Shown: piece after piece, positions 1-8,892 of the stretch
Layout: the number at the start of each line of letters is the position of its first letter
How positions within the stretch are numbered: position 1 is the first letter of the stretch
Assembly (NCBI GenBank): GCA_022496205.1
Contig: WTXD01000245.1
Coordinates: forward strand, 1-14,944
Origin: Gloeopeniophorella convolvens
Lineage: Eukaryota > Basidiomycota > Agaricomycetes > Russulales
Length of the DNA stretch: 14,944 nt
Direction: 5' to 3'
The notes under the pieces: model-generated
What the model saw: only the letters and a program-made list of their open reading frames with translations
Database searches by the model: none
What the model was told of the DNA's origin: nothing
Position numbers and translations under genes: made by a program

Positions 1-195
1 TGTCTGACTCTGGAAGAGTCCGATCGTACCTGGGCTTCCCGCTCCGGCCCTTCGCCGAACTCTCCCAATCCCGACCGGTCGACGGCCGATGCGCGGCACG
101 TGCCCCAGCTTTTGCACGCAACTGCCACTGCCTCCTAGTCTCGGATCCAGCCGTTGTAGCGCCCAGTCAGGCACGCCTGCACAAGGTCGCTACAA
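1..195. other. Left flank of the transposon, no gene seen
   Basis: I see no supported gene in these bases. A short open frame from 89 on the + strand runs into the transposon end and looks like chance. The only structure is an inverted repeat beside the transposon end, listed separately. Confidence 0.5.
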
Positions 196-196
196 C
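153..196. repeat. Small inverted repeat abutting the left transposon end
   Basis: GTTGTAGCG (153-161) and CGCTACAAC (188-196) are perfect 9-nt complements separated by 26 nt. The inner arm touches the first base of the left terminal inverted repeat. It may be part of the element, a target-site structure or chance. The right end is also flanked by a hairpin, but the two do not share sequence beyond the CGCT of the arm. Confidence 0.5.
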
Positions 197-245
197 GTCT
201 GGGGCATTTCGTCCAGGCACGGGGGCTCGGTGACAGGGTGTCACA
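196..245 (+). repeat. Left terminal inverted repeat
   Basis: The repeat starts CGTCTGGGGCATTT. Bases 196-235 pair with 6137-6098 with one mismatch (C at 210). The match resumes at GTCACA (240-245), giving 46 of 50 identical positions. It is far longer and more exact than chance palindromy at 5.9 kb separation. Confidence 0.85.
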
Positions 246-250
246 TTCAC

Positions 251-280
251 ATGACTTCACATGACTTCACCTGACTTCCC
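251..280 (+). repeat. Left subterminal tandem repeats
   Basis: Three consecutive 10-mers are seen: ATGACTTCAC at 251 and 261, and CTGACTTCCC at 271. They begin just inside the left TIR. Related TGACT words occur inside the right TIR on the opposite strand, so they are candidate transposase-binding sites. The repeats are read directly; their role is inferred. Confidence 0.65.
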
Positions 281-367
281 ATCATCGCTTGTAATACATA
301 TTTTCTAATGTGGACACATCATTGTCAGCAAATATGTGTCAGAGTTCGGACCAGATGAGCCGGACCA

Positions 368-3134
368 ATGCAAAATGCCGAAGTCAGGTTGAATGGTGGA
401 CGCTTGCAGGCAACGCGTGCAAAAATGCCCCGAGAAGTCCCTCAAATACGCTTCTCAGAAGACATTTTCGACTATGACTCAGACGATGATCCAGATTTTG
501 TTCCTTGTGAGGACCTGGATGCGTCGGATGAGGAGACGGACGACATGGACATTGATTCAGACTCGGAATCTATCAACCCACCAATTCAGGAGGCCGCGAG
601 GCGGGCTAGCAACCTTAGGAATCAAGGTAGAAGCTTGCTACCAAAAGTACGGGCAGTTTGCAAGCTTCTGACGGACCTGGACCTCAATATCGGCGACTTT
701 CTCCATGCTTTGAGCTGGGGAGACCCGGAATGCATCGCGGATGATGTTGTTTGCTACCATAGGACCGCACTCTTCCAAAATGACTTGCTATTGGCCATGC
801 TGCGTAATTGGAACAAGCCACCACATGTCCAAGAGCACCGAGGGACCGAGATTATGAAGACTTTTGCAGCAGAGTGTATTGTCGAGGAAACACAGGACGA
901 AATGAAAGTGATCGCCCAACACTTTCACGCGGACTCGGATCCCCTATCCCTACCTTCATTGACCTCCTTCAGCTTCTCTGATATCGCCGCAAAGCTTCAG
1001 AACGACGCACCTATCCTCTGGCGCATCTTGAAGAAGGCTGGGTGGAGTGCACGTCAGGCACGCCGAAACACGCACAAGACTCCGAAGAATGTGAGTTCTG
1101 TGGGTGAAATGTTTGTAGCCGGTGCTAAAATATTACAGGTTATAACTCACCTTCTTGGAATGCTCTCGTTCTGCCGTTCACATTACCGCAGTCGTCTCGC
1201 GGCACTGTGGGCAATCCATCTCAAATCTTGTGGCCTCTCATCACGTGCTTTCGACGCGCTCCATGCCGCGGGACTCACCATGAGCGTCAAGTGGACTTCC
1301 GAGGCCTTCAAGAAGATTTCAAGCTGCGAGCTAGAGGCTGCACGGGTGGCAATGCAGAATCAAGTTTGTTTTTGGTCCTATGACAACGTCAACATCCCAA
1401 AACGGGTATTCTCAATGCGGTTGACAAAGAGAATCATTTTTACAGCGCGAGCGCGGGAACTGTCTGGGTGCTACCAGAATCCTTCACAGTTTCGCCGCAG
1501 ATGGTCAGAGAGCATCAGCGGGTGCGTCGGGAGGGTGCAGATGAACATTTCAACCTCGGATCATTCCTTAGCGGCAAAGATGACGGAGGGGCGGCGGACT
1601 CACGCATGAAGGCACAGGCCAAACACCGGATCTTGCGGTTTCTACTTGAAAGCCCTGCATTCGGGGCATATGAGGGGCGCGACGACCCGATCCTAGCACC
1701 CCCACCACCTACAGATCAGCTTCCATGCGGAGTAGAGAATGCTATCAAGCAATTCATCCTCCATACCGCAGACATCGAGGAAGCAAGCTATGAAGGGAAC
1801 GTGAAGGTAGTAGAAGAGTGGCTTCGACAGCTCAAGATGGATACCCTAGAGGAGAAGAAAGGATTGGCGGGGCGGCTCATTCCTATTGTCGGAGATCAAC
1901 TCACCATTGATCGCCTTCGCAAGTTGGCCGGCTTCCGGCACGAAGACTACAACACTTACGAGCGGATGGACTACATCATCCCTGTCCTCGGATGGTTTCA
2001 TCTCCTCGTTATGTTCACCCACTCACTCTTAAAGCAGTATATTGGTACATCTGGCGGGATCGGCTTGCAGCGCGCGTTCGACCTGATGAATCGGAAGAAC
2101 CTATCGAAAGCGCAAGTCAAAGGACCATTCTGGCATCATCTTGATGAAGCCCTGTGGCACGTTGCTGAAGCACTCATCCTTGCCAGCTGGCTGGAGGTCT
2201 CCGGGGCTGAGAAGCTTGAGGATCTTACCTCAAAATCACCGGGACAGCTGATCTTGCTTGCTGACCAGGTGCATGCCGAGTGCGCCTCCCGAACAGCCCT
2301 GCAGAAGATGAAACGTGGAAGAAAGGAGGAAATGGACGAATACCGCTATAACTCAGTTATGTTCCTGACGGATATTCTCGTCTACTGTGATCTGCGCGAG
2401 GCGATCAAGATCGGGGATGTGGGCCGCATGGAGGATCTTCTTAAGCCGATCTTGCTTCGGTTTGCGGGTGGAGAAAACCCAAAGTACACGATTGAGGTTC
2501 TTGAGGTGGTACAAGGTCTAAAACGGGAGTGGACACCTGAGATCAGGTGCGTGCACAGTGCATCGTGGACGCACCACGAATCTCGCCGCCAAGCTGATCT
2601 TGCGACTGCTAGACATCTTGTTCGGAACCGTTGTTGGCTTGTCAACCGTTCTGGAAAGCGAGATGGGTTTGTGGCAACTGATCAAGCACAGGAGCATAAC
2701 ATTAGAGATATCAAGGTGCGCTTGAAGCTCGAGGTCGAAATGTCATACGTGCGTGACATACGTTATCTAATCAGGTTACGTATCGCTCTGTTGGGCCGGG
2801 TGCGACGCTAGAGCACTTGTCGAGCATCTCCCCGGGAATTCCAGTGTTCCGCGCGGTTGCGAAACACATGGCATGGCAGCATCAGAACGTGATATCGCGA
2901 GGCAGTCGCCATACAACACCTGGCAAAGTCCAAGACGTCGAGCGCGAGATGAAAATAGCCCTGGAAGAAAAATGGTTTCGTCAGATCAATGGTCGGAAGT
3001 TGCGATCCGCAGACGACCGCGTGAAAGATATCGTGACGAAGGGGATACAGAACCTCTCGCAAAAAGGCGCGTTCAAATGCTGGTGGTTGGCACGATCCTT
3101 CAAACGGTCGTTGGAGGAAAAATGGCTAAAGTAG
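368..3134 (+). CDS. DUF6589-domain protein, putative transposase, with one frameshift
   Basis: Exons are 368-1090, 1139-2546, 2613-2715 and 2775-3134, with GT-AG introns of 48, 66 and 59 nt. One base is missing near 1426-1429 (AAA run). Adding one base gives exactly 865 codons (864 aa). The frame switch is supported because NHFYSASAGTVWVLPE follows the family signature YDNVN only in the new frame. The N-terminus is acidic (about residues 25-75, Asp/Glu/Ser-rich). The DUF6589 region covers most of the rest, with YDNVN (Asp323), GDQLT (Asp494), GWFH (526-529), NRCWLVNR and QEH (Glu738). Family membership rests on recalled motif patterns. The biochemical function is not established; transposase is my inference from the TIRs and a possible D-D-E layout. 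The start at 368 is the first ATG; 425 is an alternative. It converges with the helicase gene, 250 bp away. Confidence 0.8.
1091..1138 (+). other. Intron 1 of the DUF6589 gene
   Basis: GTGAGT donor, TTACAG acceptor and GCTAAAA as a possible branch site; 48 nt. Removing it joins PKN to VITHLLG, which matches the family pattern. The intron has no stop and a length divisible by three, so it hides inside the open frame. Confidence 0.75.
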
Positions 3135-3384
3135 TATATTACGTCCAGACTCATGGCGCGTTCGGGGGATACGACAAATATACGACATGTGGCTGCGAAG
3201 AGGATGCTGAAAGAGGGGCGGGTTGATGGGAAACGTGCTGTGAGCTGTACTGGCTCGTCGAGGCCGGTCCAGTGGTGGTGGGATTCGTCGGCGCGGTGGG
3301 GTTTGCAAAGATCGGCCGGGGCTTGATACGTCGCGGCGGAACGGGGGCACTCGAAAGGGGGGTCTGATAGATATTGTAAGTGAA

Positions 3385-5893
3385 TCAGCAGCGCGGAAGA
3401 GGTGGTAGTGCACGCACCATAGCTGCAAGTCGTTTTGCCTCCTTCCTCTGCGCAGTCTCCTCATCCTTCGCCGCCTTCGCAGCTGCTTTCGCCGCGCGTT
3501 CCTCTGCCTTTGCGGCCTTCTTCCGCGCAGCTTCCTTGGCCTTTTGCGCTGCTGCGAGTTTACGCGCCGCTGCCGCCTCCCGCTTCCTCTCGGTCTCCTC
3601 GAGTTTCTGCTTCCTTTTGACCTCGGCCTCCTGCTGGCGTCGTGCAAGCTCGGCCTGCTTCTTCTGCGCCTCCTCCTCCTTGATTCGGGTCTTCTCTGCC
3701 TCCCGCTCGGCTTCAATCTTTCGGCGCTTGGCATCGTTTTCTGCCCGCACGCGCGCGTCTGCCTCGTTCGCGCGGTCTAGCAGCTCCTGGCCATGGTCCT
3801 CCAGCCACAACCAGTTGACTGCTGCAGCGTTTCTGGAGGATTTGACGTCGTCGATGGTCTTCCAGCGGCCATGTGAGACAAACGCGGTGAGAACGCGGTC
3901 GGGAAGAAGTCCCTCGGCACCCCAGGGACAGTGTGAGTAAGATGTCTCCCAGGTAGAGTCACGCCACTCGGTCAGTTCATCACGGACCTTCTTCCTAATC
4001 TCGCCGCAACGGATCCCAGACCCTTTTCCCAACGGACGCTTGCCAGCTTCGTTGAGTTCATCGCTCGGTGTAACGTCGTTATCAGACAGGTCCGATGGAT
4101 CTAAATCCGGAGATGGAGATCGGGATGCAAAGAGCTGAGAAATGGTGGTGGCGGGGGACTGCAGAGGCGATACGGCATCCACCATGGCGTGAGGGTCTTG
4201 GGTATCGAAAAGATCGCTGGTTGAGGGCGTGGGCAGGGGCGTGTGGGAAGGCGAAGTTGACCGCGGCTGCATGCCGGAAGTCACGTTGCCGCTGTTAGAC
4301 GCCGGCTCGGCGGACCACGAGTTCGAATCTAAGTCCTGTTGCGCGCAGTTATCACAACAACCGCCGGTAGGTGCTGGAAAACAGGTAAGACGTACGTTCG
4401 TTACTTTGAGACCCTACTTACCTTCGCGTGGAACAGGGTTTCGAAAATGTCTGTCAGCAACATCGCGCCGGCAACCCATAGTTTCGATCCACTCCCGCAA
4501 GTCATCCTCCACCTCCTTCACATGTTTAACGGCCTCCCCTCGTTTCCTCTTTGATTTCCCCTTTTCCTGGAAGACTGTGGGTTGAACCAGCAGGTATGCC
4601 TTGGCTTGGCTTCCCCTTTGGCGTCCTGCACGCCCTGCGCGCTGTAACCAAACACCAAGCGAGTCCGGCACCATGAATTGCACGACGAAATCAACGTTCG
4701 CAAGGTCACAGCCCTGATTTTGCCACAGAAAGGTCAGTAACAACTCGCAGTAAAGGGTTTTCGATCTCACCATTCCGGCAGCTTCGCTCGCGAAGATGAT
4801 ATCAATATCGCCACGATTAAACTCGTCAAGCACTCACAGCTTGCTCTCCTCCCCGCGACGCGAGTTGTAACACTTGACGCGGTCATGCAGGTGTGACGGA
4901 AGACGCATCACAAACCAACGGCGCGCATGCATTGACAGGGAGATGTCGTCGAAGAACACGATGCCGCGCTCGAGTTTTCGATCGCACACAGGTAAGCTGC
5001 CCAGTATCAGGAATGACAACGCCTGCAGATCCGACTTCCCCGCCTGCATGCGACGGACGCTCCAGAAGATATTCGGCCGATCGTTCCCAAGATTAAGGTG
5101 GAAGGTAGAGTCCTCTTGCATATGAACACATTTCCGGATCGCGGTAAGATCTTTTGGTGTTAGCGTCGCTGATGTGACTAGAAACGGCACTTTCGCTGGT
5201 ACGAATGCCCGCAATGTTCCGATGGCAGTATAGGCCTCTCGAAACTTGTCCCCCCAACGCGTGATGCAGTGAGCCTCGTCGATAATGAATGCGGCGATTT
5301 TTTGCGAGACTGATGGATCCTGAAGCGTTTTGCGGAATTCTGGGTGCCTCAAGCACATCTCGGGCGACGTTATCACGACCTGATAGACCCCCCGTTCGAA
5401 TTGCTGCCATGATTTTACGTGAGCCCTTGCGCACTGTCCCCAGAATACTAACACAAACCTTTCTCACAGTCTCATTATATGTTTGTCCATTCACGGCTTT
5501 CGCGCGCAGGCCCATCTGCAGAAATCGATGTTGCTTTGCGGTCATGTGCTGAAATCAGTGACTTGTACTCTGATGGTAATGTGACCGCACCTGATCTAAT
5601 TCGAGAGCATTGAGCGGAGACAGGATGATTATCATCATGTCTGGTTTGACTAAGAGTGGAAGCACGAAGGGTAGGGTTTTCCCTGCACCTGTAGCTGCAA
5701 TCACCTCGCAGTCTAGACCGAGCAAGAGGCACTCAGCGACATCAAGCTGCCATTCGCGAGGAGAAATCTCTCCTTGCGACATTTTTTCGCACGCGTCAGA
5801 CATGCACTTCCGTAGTTCAGCAGGCTTGTGGTCAGCCCCTGCTGCATCCTGAGCCTGTTGTAGCACCCTGTTGGTTGCGGGTGTGGCCGGCAT
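3385..5893 (-). CDS. RecQ-like DEAH helicase with coiled-coil C-terminus; one in-frame stop
   Basis: ATP-dependent 3'-5' DNA helicase of the RecQ family, expected to be nuclear. Exons (- strand) are 5893-5591, 5548-5468, 5433-4771, 4713-4422 and 4373-3385, giving 775 aa when the TGA at 4834-4836 (codon 328) is read through. Motifs in order: REWQ (Q-motif-like), ATGAGKT (Walker A, 67-73), IDEAHCITRWG (DEAH 180-183), TSATL (215-219), QRAGRAGR (motif VI, 373-380) and CCDNC (452-456, typical of fungal RecQ-like proteins). The tail has a Pro/Ser-rich linker, a Trp-rich patch (about 580-598) and an Ala/Lys/Glu coiled coil (about 641-771). The open frame continues upstream to a GTG at 5956, but the first in-frame ATG is 5893; an upstream exon is possible. 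It lies inside the transposon, convergent with DUF6589. The TGA may be a C-to-T change of CGA or a base error. Confidence 0.85.
4374..4421 (-). other. Intron joining the helicase core to the CCDNC and coiled-coil tail
   Basis: GTAAGT donor at 4421 and TTTCCAG acceptor at 4374; 48 nt. Splicing changes frame so that PVPREAPTGGCCDNC reads through into the Pro/Ser-rich and coiled-coil region. This shows that the coiled-coil frame at 4284-3385 is not a separate gene. Confidence 0.85.
4714..4770 (-). other. In-frame intron between helicase motifs V and VI
   Basis: GTGAGA donor at 4770, CAG acceptor at 4714 and TACTGAC as branch site; 57 nt without a stop. Removal joins EAAGM to GCDLANVDFVVQF, the normal RecQ-like motif V sequence. 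A naive ORF call would retain 19 spurious residues here. Confidence 0.85.
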
Positions 5894-5999
5894 TGATGCA
5901 TGCTCTGCCAGGAAGAACTGAACGCTGCTTGAGGGACTAGAATGACGATTTTGCACCCAGCAACCATGACCGCGTCGGCAATGGTTGCAATTGTTTCAG

Positions 6000-6064
6000 G
6001 TTGAGTCAGACTTGGTCAGTCATAGCAGGTCCTAGCACGCGTCGAGGGCGCGTTGAGTCATGTG
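6000..6064 (-). repeat. Right subterminal TGACT-type repeats
   Basis: Read on the - strand this stretch holds CACATGACTCAAC (6064-6052), ATGACTGACC (6023-6014) and CTGACTCAAC (6009-6000). These resemble the CACATGACTTCAC words inside the left TIR and have the mirrored orientation expected of subterminal transposase-binding motifs. Confidence 0.5.
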
Positions 6065-6087
6065 ATTAAGTTACTAAGCGCACGCGC

Positions 6088-6137
6088 TGTGACTGCTTGT
6101 CACCGAGCCCCCGTGCCTGGACCAAATGCCCCAGACG
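6088..6137 (-). repeat. Right terminal inverted repeat
   Basis: Read on the - strand this starts CGTCTGGGGCATTTGG and matches the left end at 196-245 at 46 of 50 positions. Its outer two bases (6136-6137) are shared with the start of the adjacent G-rich hairpin. Confidence 0.85.
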
Positions 6138-6285
6138 CTGTGGAGGAGGTTGTGCAAGGGGTGGAGGGGGGCGGCATCTTCGGCATCAAAACTTTATTCC
6201 CGTAGCCAATGAGATTCGATTATTTTCCGGCTTCCCCCGCTGGTTCAGCTGCCCCCCTCCCCCCTTGCACACCTCCTCCACAGCG
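6136..6285. repeat. 150-bp G-rich hairpin, MITE-like, abutting the transposon end
   Basis: The arm at 6136-6172 (starts CGCTGTGGAGGAGG, ends GGAGGGGGGC) and the arm at 6251-6285 are inverted copies with one gap region and very few differences. They enclose a spacer of about 78 bp. The size and terminal repeats resemble a miniature inverted-repeat element. The outer edge on the left coincides with the transposon's right terminus. CG borders both sides, but no longer target duplication is visible. The arms are rich in G-tracts. Confidence 0.6.
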
Positions 6286-7055
6286 GCGGGAACGAGACTA
6301 ACTGCCTCCTCTTGTCCAGCTACTTGGTCGATGCATGAGCGTCGAACGTTGAACACCTCTCCTCCTGATTGGACTATCCTACTCAAACTGTACCCACAAT
6401 TTGGCTAACTTCTGAAGCTATCCATGACGGGTTGCCTCGTGACTCCGGACTTCGCGGTGGTGAGTTGTTTACGCCCATGGTGGACGTGAAGAATTAATGG
6501 TGTAGATGTCACTTCGTCAAGTTGAAAGCTCTTTCTCCAGGTCAATTGTCAATACGCGGTTGCATTTTCTCGGCCATAGGCTCGCACTAGCCACCCTGCT
6601 TGCTTTTCCCCTTTCAATGACATCGTTACCGATTGCCACGACTTCGCTGGTCAGGACTCAGCGGGCAACAATAAGTTTGAAATGCCGGTGGACTTCTTTG
6701 TAGCTCCGTGCACTGTCATCGCTCCCCACTTGCTGTGACTTGATGCACGGACACTGTTCTGTTTGGATTGCACTAGCAGGATTGATGGCATGTTCCGCGA
6801 AGGCAAACGCGCGCGACGCTGCGTTATTAAGTAATTGTACATGCTCCATCGCTGTCTAGGGTTCCATCAGGAATTTTCGACGTCAAGGTATTGCGATGCT
6901 CCGCTACTCATGTGATGCCGGTCATCTCAACACGGTATAAGCCTTGCTCTAGCCGGGACCACTTCGTCACCGGACGTCAACTACCTCACGCATAAAAAGG
7001 CCAGGGAAACACTCTCCGATTTACAGAGAACACTCAGTTCCTATCACGTCCACCC
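6286..7055. other. Spacer upstream of the phosphatase, no gene seen
   Basis: Only short unconvincing open frames lie here on either strand. The last 70 bp hold the promoter-like sequence of the phosphatase gene, listed separately. The rest shows nothing I can name. Confidence 0.5.
6991..7000 (+). promoter_or_regulatory. TATA-like box of the phosphatase gene
   Basis: CATAAAAAGG lies about 55-65 nt before the ATG at 7056, followed by a pyrimidine-bearing stretch that could hold the transcription start. A second weaker TATAAG word is at about 6938. Assignment is by position and sequence only. Confidence 0.45.
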
Positions 7056-8772
7056 ATGCTTGCCTTGCTCGCATTTCAATTGCTGCTCGGCTTACAGCCA
7101 GTTGTCTCTGCCTCGTACCCTCCCGGGCCATGGAATATCTCCGACTACTGCAATGCACCGCATGTCAACGCGTCCCACTATGAGCATCCAACAGAGGATG
7201 CGGAACTTGTCCATCTCAGCGTTCTGATGCGGCACCACAAGGTATGTCATTTGCTGAGGCAGATAACTTCAAACGTTGAACTTGACCACCATAGCGTGCA
7301 CCTGTTGCCCTCGTTCCTGATGAGCGATCTATCAACGTAGGAATTGGCTGGGACTGTACCTGCGCCAAGCAGTTTACATATGGTGGTGGTGGCGCGCGGC
7401 TCTATCATACCGTGCGCACCCCACCGAACCACCCGTTCGCCCAGCAGATATGGCCTGGCACCTGCGAGGAGGGTCAACTCACCGCAGGTGGATTCAACGA
7501 CGCACGTGAGCACGGCAAGGTATGCGGACGTGCCATCTTCTATGACGAATTCGGACTGACTTTTGTCGAGGACTTCTGGGGGCTGTATCATGATCATCTA
7601 GACTTTCTGCATGCTGTTGAGCCGACAGAGATCAACGTGCGCACGACGTACATAGATCGCACCAAACAAGTGGCAAGCGCCATGCTGGCCGGCATGGAGC
7701 CGCTAACTGCCGAACGCGATTGGGCTTCTCATTCGCAGCCTCAGAGGGTAGGTCCTTGCTCCATTTCTTCTGATTATCGTGGGTTGATTGCGGGCGCAGA
7801 TCGACTCTCTTGTGCCAAATTATAAGTGTCCGCGTGCGGACGCCTTGCAGGCAGCCGCTCAGGCGGCGCCCAAATGGCAGGCTATTTTGAAGAAGAACGA
7901 AGCGCTCAAGGCGCGTCTCGACGCCGTACTTGGGACCAAGGATTCAAAGGCAGTTTGGCCAAATAGCTGTACGTCCATCAGGTATCAACTTTGGGGTGTC
8001 ATTGAACTTTGGTGCAGTCATGTTCTATCAAGATGTATTGACGTCCCGTGTCTGCAACGACCATCCTCTTCCATGCAACACCGCCGGTGACTGCGTGTCG
8101 GAGGAGGACGCTGCTCAGATATTCGAACTTGGGAATATCGAATTCGAGTGCGTCACACGTCACACCGGAGCTCGCTTCAGATACCTGTGCTCATCGCCAA
8201 ACTCCTTCCAGCTACTTATGGCATACAGCGAACAATGCAACGGAGTCCAACCAGCTGACCTTTGGTTTGTCTACTTTGAATTCCATCAAGGAAGTTCTCC
8301 AGGGCTGAATCGGTAGCTCTTAGGCGCCATGTTCTCGGAGCTCGCAGACGGTCTTGAATCTCCGAGGCACCGCCTTATGCTATATGTTGCGCACGACCTC
8401 TCCGTCGTGCGTCTCGCATCAGGGCTCGAAATATTCCCCATCCACTGGCCCAAGCTTGGTTCCGAGATCGTAATTGAAGTACGTTCTTGCTTCCGGACCT
8501 CCAAGCTCCGTTGGCTCATCGCACTCTAGATCTGGAAAGACAAGCACGATGAGCGGTTCGTCCGCGTGCTGTACGATGGGGCAGTCGTACGCCACTTGGG
8601 GTGGACACCATTGGAAAGGTTCTTGCAGCATCTGAGGCGACAGGTACCGAAAGATCTATTTGAGAAGTGCACAGCGGTCCCCAGCAAAGAAGCATTGATG
8701 CTTCAAACGACGGTCCAGCACTCCGCCCTACAGAGCCCCGATACTTTCCCAATCCAAGCCCCGTTGTTGTAA
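7056..8772 (+). CDS. Secreted histidine-family acid phosphatase, with frame disruption
   Basis: Predicted extracellular phosphomonoesterase of the histidine phosphatase superfamily (acid phosphatase/phytase branch; often labelled phosphoglycerate mutase-like in mushrooms). Exons are 7056-7241, 7295-7519, 7571-7747, 7800-7968, 8018-8147, 8212-8478 and 8530-8772, giving about 464 aa. A signal peptide is visible (MLALLAFQLLLGLQPVVSAS). The catalytic motif is RHHKRAP (59-65) instead of the textbook RHGxRxP, with His59/60 context retained; this RHHKR form is known to me from fungal relatives. The proton-donor motif is AHD (about His356-Asp357). Conserved CNDHPLPCN and CVSEEDAA segments support a real gene. 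Between 8303 and 8322 the frame changes: EVLQ and LGAMFSELADG are both family-like but in different frames, with TGA and TAG between. Two single-base insertions would explain it. Confidence 0.82.
8303..8322 (+). other. Frame-disrupted segment inside the phosphatase gene
   Basis: The frame ending in EVLQG meets TGA at 8306-8308; the frame carrying GAMFSELADG has TAG at 8314-8316; the third frame (AESVAL) is open between them. Dropping one G of the GGG run and the A at 8322 would give one continuous frame of normal family length. No GT-AG intron of realistic size fits. Confidence 0.6.
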
Positions 8773-8892
8773 CTATGCACAATCATCCTGTATTCCAGCA
8801 CGCCTTGGTGCTTACGCTTGAAATGTTGATCCGAGTCTCTGAGACATTCAGCGCAGTAGAGCGATTTAAGTCCTGACCCATTGGCGCGACGC

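Larger units (their letters stand above)
196..6137. mobile_element. Putative DNA transposon with TIRs carrying DUF6589 and RecQ helicase genes
   Basis: A 5,942-bp unit is bounded by 50-nt terminal inverted repeats (196-245 and 6088-6137), with TGACT-type subterminal repeats inside both ends. It contains exactly two recognisable genes, pointing towards each other: DUF6589 on + and a RecQ-like helicase on -. The TIR match could extend weakly outward to 192/6141 (ACAACG against ACAGCG). I could not find an unambiguous target-site duplication, so the exact termini and the superfamily are unknown. The helicase is unlikely to be the transposase, which leaves DUF6589 as the candidate. A genome-wide copy search was not possible here. 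Both genes carry a frame lesion, so this copy may be inactive. Boundaries come from the sequence; mobility is inferred. Confidence 0.72.

Noticed and set aside
3126..3734. A 202-aa Arg-rich - strand open frame
   Set aside because: It is a frame shadow of the Ala/Lys/Glu coiled coil of the helicase gene and has the low-complexity composition expected of that.
3380..3940. A 186-aa + strand open frame rich in Ala, Ser and Phe
   Set aside because: It is antisense to the coiled-coil repeats; the apparent signal-like hydrophobicity comes from reverse-complementing Lys/Glu/Ala codons.
3385..4284. Coiled-coil frame as an independent gene
   Set aside because: Its frame opens without a convincing start and joins perfectly through a GT-AG intron to the helicase exon via CCDNC.
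196..6137. Helitron interpretation because of the helicase
   Set aside because: The helicase is RecQ-type, not Pif1-type with a Rep domain, and the ends are long inverted repeats, which Helitrons lack.
6658..6849. - strand peptide with FAEHAINPASA, vaguely like FLAEHASMPATPA in the helicase N-terminus
   Set aside because: The similarity is about ten residues, with no helicase motif following; not enough to call a second helicase remnant.
8313..8323. GT...AG segment in the phosphatase as a tiny intron
   Set aside because: Eleven bases is too short for splicing, and an upstream TGA would remain in frame.
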